A model generated the notes under the pieces. That model was given only the letters and a program-made list of their open reading frames with translations, had not been told where the DNA came from and searched no databases. A stretch of DNA of 64,000 bases, taken from the NCBI GenBank assembly GCA_022747635.1, contig JAKTNV010000005.1, forward strand, positions 35,750,336 to 35,814,335, in the 5' to 3' direction. Of this stretch, positions 38,796 through 49,910 are shown piece by piece (position 1 is the stretch's first letter; each line of letters opens with the position of its first letter). The translations under genes were made by a program, and so were the position numbers. Source of the stretch: Hetaerina americana. Lineage: Eukaryota > Arthropoda > Insecta > Odonata > Calopterygidae.

Positions 38796-38905
38796 ATGGC
38801 GGCGGAGGCGTTCGTGGACACGAAGCAGCCGAAGGGTAGTGCCGGGAGAGTGAGAACTCAGCTAGCTACCAGAGGAAATTGGAAGGGAAAGCCTGCTGCG
38901 CGTAG
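38796..38905 (+). CDS. candidate first coding exon (exon 1 of 2+)
   Basis: ATG at 38796 has a good context (GGATTCATGG) and is the first ATG after the in-frame stop at 38727. The 110-nt exon encodes 36 codons plus two bases, starting MAAEAFVDTKQPKGSAG and continuing as a basic, hydrophilic stretch (RVRTQLATRGNWKGKPAAR). It ends at a donor CGTAG|GTAATT. Without splicing the frame stops two codons later. The overhang (AG) joins the first base of the exon at 39045 to make AGA (Arg) and keeps the frame open. Composition is strongly protein-like, unlike the compositional frames elsewhere in the patch. I do not recognise the family; the basic N-terminus could suit a nucleic-acid-binding or nuclear protein, but that is speculation. 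Confidence 0.5.
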
Positions 38906-39044
38906 GTAATTGCCATCCCGATCTATTTGCTCATTTATATGTATGTATATTGTATATCTATTCATAAATTCCTTGCTTTTGCGTTCATAAGTTGGATTGT
39001 AATGGTGAATTAATTCTCTTTTTTCTCCAATGCGAACGGGTGAG

Positions 39045-39087
39045 AACACCCGCGGTGGAATATTTCACTAACTACGACGGCTTCAAG
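39045..39087 (+). CDS. candidate exon 2, in phase with exon 1
   Basis: A pyrimidine tract (TTCTCTTTTTTCTCC) lies about 15 bases upstream of the acceptor GGGTGAG (AG at 39043-39044). The 43-nt exon completes the split codon and reads (R)TPAVEYFTNYDGFK, ending at a near-consensus donor AAG|GTATGT (39088). The intron between the exons is 139 nt, a common arthropod size. Two independent splice sites and a matched phase are the main argument for a real gene. Exon 2 ends in phase 0. A possible third exon is at 39778; otherwise the gene would continue through a long intron. Confidence 0.47.
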
Positions 39088-39777
39088 GTATGTATATAAT
39101 ACCTAAGAACGCCTTTTTGTGGGATAGCTGCCGTTTGCACAAGTGTGAAACTGGGAGTTATATCACGGTACCGGGAGGTTGCGCGTCATGACGGGAATTC
39201 ATAATCTCGCCAATGGAAAGAGTAAACCAAAATGTTTTTCATGCGCATTTATTTGTATAACCAAGCCGATTAGAAATGAAGCACACGTTGCAAAAATATT
39301 TAACTTATCGATATAGTTGTGCTGGTGTTCCAACGACCGAGCATTATAAATGTTAGATTACTAGTACCAGTATTTTCCATTAAATATTTTCAGAATGCCT
39401 GTTTTTGGTGCACTCATTTGAGTAATAATTTTAAGTAAATAGTTTGAAGACCATATTCAGATTTAAATACCTATTTTTGGGTATTAATAACAAATTAATA
39501 TGTATTTCAATTTTCTACCACATGGGGCGTAAAAGAATTAATGGAAAAATGACATAGGCAAATGTTTAATCTAAATTAAGGTTCAGCGGTTTAATATTAA
39601 TGGGTTGATAAGTACCTACTATCTATCATTTTCAATTGGAAAAAATAAAGTCTGAATCCATATTCATCATTGAATAAGTGGCCACTTTAATATTGCAATT
39701 TGAAAAATGGGTGCAAAAATGAGAGTTACTTAAAAAGCTGCAAAGCGCAAAGTTTACCCTTTAATTATTTTTGCAAG
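39088..39777. other. AT-rich stretch, likely intron of candidate gene
   Basis: No coding-like island is visible; it begins with the donor of candidate exon 2. Confidence 0.35.
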
Positions 39778-39843
39778 ACGTTCCCCGACGTTTATCTGGT
39801 TGTCTGGATCGTTTGCGTCAGACACGCTGCCTACCTCCCGTAA
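39778..39843 (+). CDS. possible terminal exon 3
   Basis: The tract CCCTTTAATTATTTTTGCAAG gives a plausible acceptor (AG at 39776-39777, though AAG is weaker than CAG). In phase 0, as exon 2 requires, the sequence reads TFPDVYLVVWIVCVRHAAYL then P and a TAA at 39841-39843. Joined, the three exons would encode 72 residues. No AATAAA signal follows within about 100 bases, so this may be coincidence. Confidence 0.18.
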   Translation, partial: TFPDVYLVVWIVCVRHAAYLP

Positions 39844-40320
39844 AGCTGTGATCACCTTCAAAATCGCAAACGACTGCTGTCACGAAAATGGTAACCAAGG
39901 TAAAATTAAAGAATTATTATCATTATCAAGCAAAATATTAAAGAATCAAAAATGTTAAGTTTCAAAAAATTTTGGGGAAAATCCGACACTTCCGTATGAA
40001 AAATTTTTATCCATCTTAAGGTTTATGGCTTTCAACCATAACACTATAAACCCATGTATAAAAAAATATAGAAAGAAAATTTAAACAGTAATGAGAGACT
40101 TTTGTGAATACATTCAGCTCAGGAAATGAGCGTCGGGCATATTTAATGGCCTATTGTTACGAGGGGTTTAGCATGAAATAGATGTTCAAATTGCTAACTC
40201 TTTAGTCCAATAATCAATGAGGTTTCTGAGCGTGAGGAGGTGGCAGCAGGTAACCCATCGGGAACCCTTATCCAAAAAGCATTCCGCCACTGATGGGCAT
40301 GCTAACCAGTTACATAGGTT
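39844..40320. other. AT-rich stretch, no gene seen
   Basis: A small GC-richer piece at 40215-40300 has TTTAG and CAGCAG|GTAACC splice-like ends but the phase needed by the upstream exons hits a stop. Confidence 0.35.
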
Positions 40321-40641
40321 TTAATCAGTTTGAGGGGTGAAGTGAGCCAGCTTTTTAATGAGCTCTCGCTGCCCCCAGCCTGTCAGCAGCAGAATGCTGA
40401 GCGGATGGGGAGGGGATGAAAGGTCGCCGGTGGCGAGGAGGACGGGGTGTTTGAGCTCGGAGATTTGAGCAGGCGGCATTTCGAGGGTGAAGGGCAGCAG
40501 GAAGCGAAACGGGGGAAGGGTGTGAGGGGAAGTGCGGGCGGCGTCCGGGTTGAGCGTAGGATAGGGGGGAGTGGGGCGGGCGGAGAGTAGGGCGCCGGCG
40601 GCACGTTGGCGAGAGCGCACTCCAGTGAACGCCTTTGCCAT
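40321..40641 (-). CDS. hypothetical 106-residue ORF, GC-rich
   Basis: Complete ATG-to-stop frame on the minus strand in a GC-rich island with AT-rich DNA on both sides. The start context is good for an arthropod (AAAATAAAATGG). The protein begins MAKAFTGVRSRQRAAGALLS, has a Pro-rich middle, and ends ILLLTGWGQRELIKKLAHFT then PQTD. Third codon positions are visibly enriched in G and C, which fits coding but also the island's base composition. No family is recognised. Part could be a single-exon gene, a retrocopy or a transposon remnant. Confidence 0.3.
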   Translation of the reverse strand: MAKAFTGVRSRQRAAGALLSARPTPPYPTLNPDAARTSPHTLPPFRFLLPFTLEMPPAQISELKHPVLLATGDLSSPPHPLSILLLTGWGQRELIKKLAHFTPQTD

Positions 40642-41066
40642 TTTATTTTTTCAGGAATAAAACCCTATTGAAGTGGCGTCAATGGTGTGACATGCGAGCA
40701 AAGAGACCCAGCGGCCGTTAATGGGCGGCCCTCACACAGAGGCTCGCATTAAAAATTGCTCGTTAATTCAAATTTGATTTGGATGCAGCCGTGGATATAT
40801 GTTTCCGGAAAGTTCTCGACACGGGTGATGGGAGAGAAGGGATAACACACCAGAGACTGTGCAGTATTCACGAGTTTGAATCGAAGCGTTTAAAAAAATG
40901 ACTGTGGTTTCAAAATGTCTGAAATATTTTCAAAATGGAAGTGTCCAATTCAAATGAACACAGTTTCGTGAGTGCCGCTTGAGAATGAATGCGGTCTTTC
41001 CTCATTTGAAATCATGAAGAAATTTCCCTGAATCATGGGGAATTGTTAAATTATAATTATTATATA
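40642..41066. other. no gene seen
   Basis: Mixed sequence up to the TA target site of the mariner. Confidence 0.5.
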
Positions 41067-41165
41067 CGAGGGTCATCCGGAAAGTAGTACCCGTTCGTGA
41101 AATAAAGACACAAAAGTAAATATTAACAAACATAAAAAATTTTATTTGAAAGAGGATACTTTAAA

Positions 41166-41290
41166 CTACTTCTCAACATAATCTCCAAGCAAATTAAGGC
41201 ATTTGTCATAACGTGTGACAAGTTTCTGTATTCCTGCTGCATAGTCCTTCGCCGCCAGCTCATTGAGATACGCGAGGGACCCATCTTGCA
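41166..41290 (-). pseudogene. mariner transposase, C-terminal remnant
   Basis: In a different frame from the N-terminal part, the minus strand reads LAYLNELAAKDYAAGIQKLV then TRYDKCLNLLGDYVEK and a stop. RYDKCLNLxGDYVEK is the usual C-terminus of this transposase group. The frame change at about 41270-41290 marks the deletion that removed roughly 0.55 kb. Confidence 0.82.
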
Positions 41291-41667
41291 CAAAGTTTTG
41301 CATAATGCAGATGGTGTTTAACAATTTCATGAACAATTGTTCGAGAAACATTGGGAAAATGCTCACAGATGTCATCAATTGTGACGCGCCGATCGTTCCT
41401 CACGAATTCGTCAACTGAGCTCACCAGTTGGTCTGTAATGACAGACGGTCTCTCCGAACGCTCATCGTCGTGTGTGTTCCCCCTCCCCATGTTGAAGTTG
41501 CGACACCACCGCCGAACAGACGACTCGTCCATTACATTGTCTCCATACACCTCCTTTAATTGGCGATGAATATCACATGGGCGAACGTTTCTTGCATTGA
41601 GGAATTTAATCACTGCCCTCACTTCACAACTGGCGGCGTTCTCAATTTTTTTAAACATTGTAAACAA
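41260..41667 (-). pseudogene. mariner transposase, N-terminal part
   Basis: The frame encodes 135 residues: the DNA-binding half of a mariner transposase. Residues ~8-60 (ENAASCEVRAVIKFLNARNV, then RRWCRNF) fit the first helix-turn-helix domain of the SETMAR-like/HTH_48 type. Residues ~70-125 (ERSERPSVITDQLV, VSRTIVHEIVKHHL, LCARWVPR) fit the linker and second helix-turn-helix. WVPR is the conserved motif ending this half. Immediately after it the frame runs into the deletion junction and stops (VSQ*). The catalytic D,D(34)D domain is absent. Such a truncated protein could in principle still bind the TIRs. Confidence 0.88.
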
Positions 41668-41821
41668 TCACAGAAACAACACAGGCAATTCTAGCGTCAC
41701 GCAACTTGGCTCAGAGAAGGCAGACAAGCCACTGAAGCTATCTGACCTCGTCCAGCGGCTACTCACGTCGTCAGCACTTCATGCGGCACGAACGGGTACT
41801 ACTTTCCGGATGACCCTCGTA

Positions 41822-43499
41822 CCTTTGCCAAATATTCATGCCGAGAGTACAAAAGAGATTGATGGAGCTCCATTTACATGAAACGTTTGGCTCAAAACGC
41901 TTCATATGAAAGCTTAAAATGAATAAACATTAAATAGTAGAATTTTATTCAAATGAAAAGAAAAATTAACAATGCATGAATGGAAAGCTACTACATGCAA
42001 TGGCTAGGTAGCCTAAACATTGCACTCGAAATATTCACATGATTTTTTCGAAAGTTATTCTCTGACATTACAAAGAGTTATCGCTTGAGATAATGGTAAT
42101 TGCTTTTGAGTGCTTTTGTTGTACCTTAGCGCGCATTTCAAATTTATTTATAATGATTTGCAAAGAAATCTCTAATAGAAATTCATAAAATGATATTTGG
42201 TGGGATGGAGTGATTGCCCAATGCAAAAGAAATATGAAGCGAATAAATCATCGGAAGCGAACATCTTATCAAAGAAGTGGAACATCATATCGACACCATA
42301 CATGCAGTCATAATTCCAATAGAGAATAATTACAATGTTTAATGTAAGTAAACTTTGCCTTTATAAATTAAAGATACGATATTATAAGCTATTAATCCGA
42401 AAAGCGTAAAGTAGTAGTGTTGGTAAAATATTTTCACCGATTGCCCTCGTAAAATACATAAATATGTTTATGTTCAATTTTTACTACGTTAGAATAGATC
42501 AAGTCTAATACATATGCTTTAACTATTTAAGAGTTAATTTTATTCAAATACACCGATTAAAGTCAAGCTTGGGCGATCCCTAGCGATTATTATCCTCCGT
42601 GTATCGCGAGAACTTTCTCTTGAGAGTTTTACATGATTTTATATAACAGTTCTTGGTAACTTCTACCTACTTTCATGCCGTTTGAGAGTTTTGTTGTAAT
42701 TCATTCATCTTTCTTGTATGAAAGTTATATCAGTAAAAAGGGTAAAGTATTGCAAAGACAATAGAGAATCTCATACTGTGCTTTATTATGCTCTCTTGAG
42801 TCAGCGCAACTATTCCTGTAGATTCATATTGTCTATCATTGTCTTGAACAGCTATCACACCATGACTTATCAATAGACTAGCGCAACCAAAAGTACGAGC
42901 ATTACGGTAAATTTCCTCATACTTGCGATAGTAAAGTAATATCATTATAACAATTAATTTCACAATGCAATGCTTAATTTCCATCTAGTCAGCTAAACAA
43001 TGCTTCTCTGAAATTCATTCTACAAGTGAATTTCATTGATGAAAATGAGAATACGGTGCTTACTCACCATATCCAGTTAAGTTTCAAATATCACAGAGAT
43101 GAAAGCCCTTAGAAAGATTCTAGATTTTCATCAATATTATTTTATTGAATTCATTCATCATTGCCGGTATTTAGCTGTTGCTCTTCCGTCCCAAGTGCTA
43201 TTCATCGAAAGGTAACGCATAGCCACAATAAAGATCCGTAAAATGATTGCAATTGATGAAGCAAGGTTGACCGATTACTACATATTTGATTCGTTCATTC
43301 TAGCCTGCGATTCGTGCCACGATGGTGGACATCCTTGCCCTTTTTCTCTCTAATGTAATTTAACCTAAAAGCATGACGCCACAAAACTCACCTTGAAAAT
43401 TAAGCCTTGAATGTACGACGGATCAAAACTGACCACCGTGTCAGTCAACCAGCCTAGGGCCAAATTAGATACTGGATGAATTCAAAATAAGCGCCACAT
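41822..43499. other. AT-rich stretch, no gene seen
   Basis: An 84-codon minus frame (42730-42984) has fairly ordinary composition but no supporting signal. Confidence 0.45.
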
Positions 43500-43512
43500 T
43501 TTTTCCGACAGA

Positions 43513-43713
43513 ATGGGAGCCACCGCATGGGAAAAGGCGGTGGATGTGGAGGTGGCGGAGGGTGCCTCGGAACGGATGAGTCGCTATTGGAGGCCATCAA
43601 ACCGTATCACGATGCATAAACGCTGGGAGAAAACCATTTGGTTCGTCGTCGGAGGGGACGAGGCGAGGCCTAACGAGGGCGAGGGACTTATAAGGCACGG
43701 GATGGAGGGATAA
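43513..43713 (+). CDS. candidate coding exon, 66 residues
   Basis: A good acceptor (CATTTTTTCCGACAG, AG at 43510-43511) is followed directly by ATG at 43513. The frame reads MGATAWEKAVDVEVAEGASE, then RMSRYWRPSNRITMHKRWEK and on to a TAA at 43711-43713. Composition is balanced (Glu, Val, Arg, Trp) and third positions are G/C-rich compared with AT-rich flanks. It opens a CpG-rich patch that runs to about 44150. No family is recognised. Confidence 0.3.
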   Translation: MGATAWEKAVDVEVAEGASERMSRYWRPSNRITMHKRWEKTIWFVVGGDEARPNEGEGLIRHGMEG

Positions 43714-44145
43714 GTCGGAAAACCTCAAAAGGACAGGCAAAGTTTTTGAGCCGTTTTTTTTTTCATCCGCACAAATAATATCACACGGAAATAAATAGGG
43801 TTCGGAGTCATCACATCCCTTTTTTCACGTCCGAGCGAACGTGGACGTTCGGGCTCAGTCCTTCGCGTATGGAGGGAAATGGGAACCGGCCGAATAATTA
43901 GGGACAGTGTGACGGCGAGAGCTCAGGGTATTTTTTTCCGTGCCGATGGATTCGTATTCGGATGAATACCGAAACTCGGGTGCGGGTGAGGGGGGTACGG
44001 GGGGGCGAGGAAACACCGCCCTGCCCGCTTATATCTGCGCGTCTGCCTATGGCGACGGCGTCGGCACCTTCACACTTTGAGTGGTCCTTATGATGCGAGG
44101 TTTAGCGCTCATGGAGTTCATGCCTCCGAGATTCTGAAAGGTAGG
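43714..44145 (+). other. CpG-rich patch with donor-ended open frame
   Basis: A palindrome CGAACGTGGACGTTCG lies near 43839 beside an initiator-like CTCAGTCC. Further right a frame open for about 50 codons (…LHTLSGPYDARFSAHGVHAS then EILK) reaches GAAAG|GTAGGA near 44141. This could be an exon of the same gene as 43513, but the joining phase cannot be tested without transcripts. Confidence 0.2.
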
Positions 44146-47100
44146 AAACGATTAAAGAGCGGTTTTTTTGTCGAACCACGAGGTGTAATCATTATGTGAG
44201 CCGAAAAGTCACGTGAAAGGAGATAGCAGGATTAAAAAGAAAAAATTTGGTTGAATATCTGTGGGGAGAAAATTCTTAGTCCTCATTAATGAAAGACGAA
44301 AAAAGTGAAATACGTGCTCATGTCTTTGAAATCGATTTGCCCTAATTTTCACACTCAGTGACAACTTTAAAAAGGGCAAGCGAGGTTGCAAATACGCATG
44401 GCCAATATTCCATATGGAAATTAATAAAACAAATGACGTTAGTTGAAAGTTTCAATATTGAAGACCAAGGACGTAAAGTTATTGGGTTATTTCTTAAATA
44501 GTTATATTACTTATACTAATAATGTAATATCAACAAGCGATAATATATTTATATAACGAATTAAAGAACCAGAATGAATGGCTACACCGACACCGAGAAT
44601 CATTAGAGAAATGAAGAATTAGTAAGTTAATAATTGTTAAAATACCCACGAAATTTTTATATGATGTAATGAACTGTGTTTCCTCGTTTTGAATCATCAC
44701 TTGACGTGGACTCTCCTGGCAAAGAATGATTCATTATAATATTCGGCCAGATATTTCAGCTAAAGGTTAACGGAGCAAATCAAATTCTAACAGCCAAAAT
44801 TCACTAAGAATCCTCTCGTGAATTATTATAAAATCCAGGCCCAACAAGAGAAAATCTCACAGACACACATTATGATTAAAACTGATAAACTGTATATCTT
44901 ATTCATTGCCAAGTCAACCGACAGTCAAGAATGTGACTGTTCATATATTTGCGATTTGCAATATATATACATAGGACTAAATACTTGGGAGTTACCTATT
45001 TCTAATGAATAAATGTCTTATTTAATATTTTCTCTCAGAAATTACTATGAATTGCGTCTACATTGGGATTTGGCCAATAAATACGTTGCCATAACCCAAG
45101 GATAAGGATTGCATAAGATATCAAAACTAAATAATACTTATTTGAATGTATCGCCGAATCCGACTGCATCCTTGACGATTCTGAAAAATACACCTGGCTT
45201 GATGGTATCCTTATCGATCACCGTGGCCGTCACGACTTCTACTGAGCATTTTCAAGTGAGTGAATAAAGGCAATTTCCGAAGATGAAGTCTTCGAAACAG
45301 GATGGAAAATGTAACATTGCAACCTTTCACCAGAACACTCCCATTTATTATCCCATCTGATGCGAAAAATCTCCATGGCCTCGGCCAGTTATGGAAGAAC
45401 TTCAGGAAGGTATTTAGTCCTACGGTAACTGACGTAATGTCGTCGTAAATCAAGCCTTCCACTCCTCCCTCGACCCGGGGCGTCACGCTCAGCCCAACCT
45501 CTCTCCACCATTAACCTCATGACGTCATTTTTGTCAGGCGCCTTACCCGGCGTCCAGTGTCAATCCTCAGCTCCTGCATTTATGGAGAAAATTCCTAAGT
45601 CCGTCTTAAAGTTTGAGCTCTTTTATTGTCATCATCAATACCTAGTACCTTAGTTGGGAAGTTGCAATAAGCGTGTTCATATATGATAATTTAGCATTAT
45701 CCTTGCTAGTTAGATTATATTTTTTTATACTCTGGGCAACGCTGATTACAAATACTGATAGGTAATATGTAGTTGCGTCAAACAAATAGTTCCAGATGCT
45801 ACCAATTACCGATATTGTTTCCCCTTGCGTTGGGTGTAGGTATTTATCAAGTCTTATGAAATATTTTAAGGATGTTTTTTGGTGAAGTTACTTTTTTGAA
45901 GAAATGTCAGAATGAACACTGTCCTGTTTACGTTTTTGAATCGGTATGAGCTCAGTTCAAAAGATAATGAAATCGTAGATTTTTGAAATATGAATTAAAA
46001 TTGATCTAGAAAGTATACCAAATACAAGGAAAGACGATGTATTTTATAAAACTAATAATGATATGCTTTACTTAGTCACATCGCTGAGTGTTAACCCCTC
46101 ATAAATAAAATAGCAGGTAAGTTTATTTTTCCTCTCACTTCCAGTCAGAAAACAAATGATAGCAGGCATCCGTAAGATTGATAGTTTTCTACTTAAAAGC
46201 TGATCGATATTGCGATGCGTATTGAATAGCGCTTGATGTGTCGTAAGTGAAATTACGGTATCGAAAAGAAAGAAATATCTTGGTCGAATTTTTTTAGTTC
46301 CTCGGTTTTTTCTAAGAAAAATGTAAAATAACGTCAGAGAACTCGATTACTAAGTTGCAAACTATTACCTGTGGGATTCTGATAACAATGAAAACAAATA
46401 TGCAGGAAAAATGAGAAAATAATGAGAGATGTTAGTGATACACATCAAAATAAATGTACGCAGTAAACTTGCCAATGAAGCGTGGGTATTGTTAAAATAT
46501 AAATAAACTATGATTCATTTTCGGATTAGTTAATTAAAACTTAAGCACTAAAATATGGTAATGGACAAGATTGCGCATTTTTATCCTCGTAGAATTGTTC
46601 CAATAGTCTTCCTAGTGTGGATCCATAAGTTACCACACGATTCTCCCGCAAAGCATGTTTCGATAGACTTAATGAAGATTTTAATATATACATGAGTAGT
46701 CCCTGTCGAACTGCAAAACACACAGGTTCATTCCAGTTCTTGGAATCTATCATTATATGTAGGACTACAGTAGCAAATGCATTTTAACCAACGAATGATA
46801 TTGATTGGTGGCACTGGCACTAAGGTAAGGAATGTTGAAGTGAAAAATCACAAAACTAGTTCTCCTCCTTATCATATTTGACTCTGTATATCACATCTGA
46901 CTAAGTAGCTGCCAATGGGATATTTTTTACCATGACTTCGTAGGTCATAAGTATCAAATTATACAGTCAAACCAACAGGTGTGAATAACTAAATGAGTAG
47001 ACTACTTCCAATCTCCCAAGCGCTGCGTTTGAATACAGCCTTTGGTATAATCGTTGTGCTTTGATATGATAAAATATGGATGTTTGAGGTACTACGTGCC

Positions 47101-47850
47101 CTCAGCCTTTTGAGAAATTCGAATTCTAATCCTACCACTAAAATTGGGGCATCAAGAAGGATTTAGCACATGATACTCCTTCGTTGATGGCCAATGACAA
47201 ATACCGGAAGTCATAAATTCGTTTTCATCTTTTCTATCTGGAGAACAATGGAAAAATATGGCTTCAGGTAATGTACAACGTGACCTAAAAGGTAAAATTA
47301 AATACATTGAATGAGTTTTTTATATGCCGCTTCAGGAAACATTATTTCTAAATGATCACTATGCATCTACAGCTCAAAAGAAGGTTTGCTGGACGAATTA
47401 TAAGGATACGGATGAAAAATGAAGTAATCATCATGGGAATGAATTACCCGAAGGCAATCGCAATAATAATGCAAAAAATTATAAAATCCATCTAAAGTCA
47501 TCAATTGGTTTGCCGGGCATTTCGACTCAGCTCCCTTCGTAATACCTTGAGTGATTTCTACGAGATAGCGGTTCCAGAAGTGTGTGGTACGGTGAAAATG
47601 AGTGGAGAGGTGGGTTGATATGGGGGAGATAATTTTGAATTATCTTTATAAGCTTTCTTAAAAAAAATACACTGCGATGGTCGCGTTAACGTTTCACTCT
47701 CTAGAGGTAGACGGCAATAAAAAATACTTGGGGTGCACTGCTAGAAGATATTGAATTTTTGTGGGTTCACATATTTTGACCTCTCTTGACAGCGAACCAG
47801 CCCATGAATGGATAACATTGTCCGTCGCATTATGCATTATTTTACAGAAC
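44146..47850. other. long AT-rich stretch, no gene seen
   Basis: A GC-richer segment at 45190-45580 holds a 91-codon minus frame (…DDITSVTVGLNTFLKFFHN…), and a 70-codon minus frame sits at 46541-46753. Both have natural-looking composition but no family match, start context or splice support. Confidence 0.4.
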
Positions 47851-47946
47851 TGCTTATATATATATATATATATATAAGCATACTCATCATATATATGTAT
47901 ATATATACATATATATATATATATATAATATATATATATATATACA
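47851..47946. repeat. (TA)n array with perfect palindrome
   Basis: 47851-47880 is a perfect palindrome, TGCTTA and TAAGCA enclosing TA repeats, so it could extrude as a cruciform. More TA repeats follow to 47946. Confidence 0.85.
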
Positions 47947-49225
47947 TAACAAAGGTGAAATTGAAATATATATATATGATCTAATCAATAAATTTAATTG
48001 AAGTATTGATTTAAATAACGAAATGATATCATCACAGGCTCTAAAGAACCAAGTCCATTGAAGTAGATAAACATCTATCCTATTACCTTACCTACGGCTA
48101 CCTATTATATCCTGGTGATATGATGAGACTGTTTTCACTGCTAAACCTTATATTGAAAATGGAGATCATTGCAAAAAAAGCCTCTCGATTTACACAAGAT
48201 TTCATCTAAATCGTGTTTTATACGAGTCAAAAGATGGCAGTCAACCCCAATGAAGGTCTTACCGAAAGGATAAAAATCATCAGGTCACTTAAATATAAAT
48301 GTTGACGTTATTGAAGGGCGTTTACTTTTACAAGCGGAGATTCGGACCCCTTGATTTACCATCACCAGAATCCTGTCCTTATATATTCTCGCAGTTTTTA
48401 GCTAAATTAAATTGGCAATTCATCTCCTTCCAACGACGAAAAACGGCCTCTTATTCTCCATGTTCATCTTTCTCTCATTCATCCTCCCCACCTATCCTCA
48501 GAAAAAACAACAAAGCCATTATATCACCGCCTCACTCCCTCAGAGACTTAACCACCACGAACTGAACACGATTCTCGATCCCATCCATCCGAAACTACCC
48601 ACTCATCAAAATTACTCATTTTTTCCGTTTTAGACCACACACCGCCTGGGAATTTCAGAGGGAGGGAACAGGGTAGGGGGAAGGGAGACTCGATTGAGGC
48701 TAGGGAGTTTGGAAGACTTTAAAAGAAAGATGTGTAGGAAGGAAAAAAAAGGGGGTGGGGTCAACGAGGATGGGGGCCGTTTAGGCTCTTTCAAACTCAT
48801 CGATATCAAAAGGAAAACATCTTTTTCTCCATATTGCGGAGTACCCACCCGGGTTAAAATTTCCTCCCCCACTCCCCCCTCCTCACTTTTCCCCTCTTCC
48901 ACACGTCTTTCCGGCCCTGGATGACTCCCACACCCTCCATGTCGACACCCTTCCACCCCTCACCCTCACTTATTCAGCCCCGAACAAAATGCCCTCGGGG
49001 TTAGTCGATTATGATACAAGTCTCGAAAACTCAGTAATTCATCCGGCCACCTTCCCCTGGAAGAATAGCCATGAAAGGGCCACATCTTCAGACTCTCTCT
49101 CCCCTCCACCCTACCTTCCTACCCTACACCCTTCGCTTAAATCCCTCCTCCTCAGCCCTTTCGTGCCACGCCCCTCTCATCCCTCGTCTCCTTCAAAGGA
49201 ACACATCAATTATGGTGCTTAAATG
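47947..49225. repeat. AT-rich DNA then C/T-rich patch
   Basis: From about 48440 the plus strand is C/T-rich, with a purine-rich block at 48655-48780 and C/T again to 49200. Frames of 60-108 codons on both strands are compositional. Confidence 0.4.
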
Positions 49226-49660
49226 TATTTATATTCAGCGGGAGTCACCAAGGATTCTTAAGTAAGATTGTTCAGAGTGGAATAACACGGATGCTTCCAT
49301 TTTGTCAATGATCCCAGCAAACCTATGCGTTGCTTCTCTTTCTATGCCAATATCTCTCGCGTTTTTCGCTGTCGCCGCCCTTCAACTTCATCTTTCTTCC
49401 CTCCTTTGACTTCATGGTCACAGATTTCAGATTACCTATGATTACTTATTGTTTTTTAGGAAACCGTAAATGTTATTTTCTCATTGATATTACCGAAAAT
49501 TTTATGATCCTTTGGTAACCACAACCTCGCACGGTCTCTCCATCGATAAAAAAATAAATTTACTCACAAAATAATACTCTTTGTTTCGGGAAAAATAGTT
49601 ATTATGGGAGGCGACCGACAGCTAATGTAATTTGGGCCATCAGTGATGGTTTATTTATTT
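49226..49660. other. no gene seen
   Basis: AT-rich with short frames. Confidence 0.5.
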
Positions 49661-49910
49661 GGGGAAGGATAATCATGGAATGAAGAAAGGGTTGAGAGAA
49701 ACCCCACGTCGAAATTTGCCTACTCTTAACGAGAGGCGCCAAGAGGTTCACAATTTAACGTACCAAACGACACGGACGGCATACTCCTCCATATACTCTT
49801 CACAGAGCACTCCGAGAAGGGAACGGGTCACCTCTGAAAAATACTGCTATCTCCAGATTCGAAACCAAGCCTTCGGGTTGGGAAGCCAGTGCATTAGCCA
49901 CCCCACCATT
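49661..49910 (-). mobile_element. tRNA-derived SINE, family A, copy 2
   Basis: Read on the minus strand from 49910: GGTGGGGTGGCTAATGCACT is the head, with the A-box region at 49886-49900. The B box follows at 49855-49866 (GGTTTCGAATCT). The body ends with GACGTGGGGTTTCTCTCAAC then CCTTTC near 49670. Head, body and tail align with 7772-8016 throughout, with many substitutions, so both are old copies. A 96-codon plus frame across it is an artefact. Confidence 0.72.

Larger units (their letters stand above)
41067..41819 (-). mobile_element. internally deleted mariner transposon
   Basis: The ends are perfect 33-bp terminal inverted repeats, 41067-41099 (starting CGAGGGTCATCCGGAAAGTA) and 41787-41819. 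Each is bordered by TA (41065-41066 and 41820-41821), the duplicated target of Tc1/mariner elements. At 753 bp it is well short of the usual ~1.3 kb. Inside, on the minus strand, are the start and end of a transposase gene with the middle missing. It could be mobilised only by a transposase made elsewhere. Identical TIRs suggest a fairly recent insertion or selection by the transposase. Confidence 0.92.
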
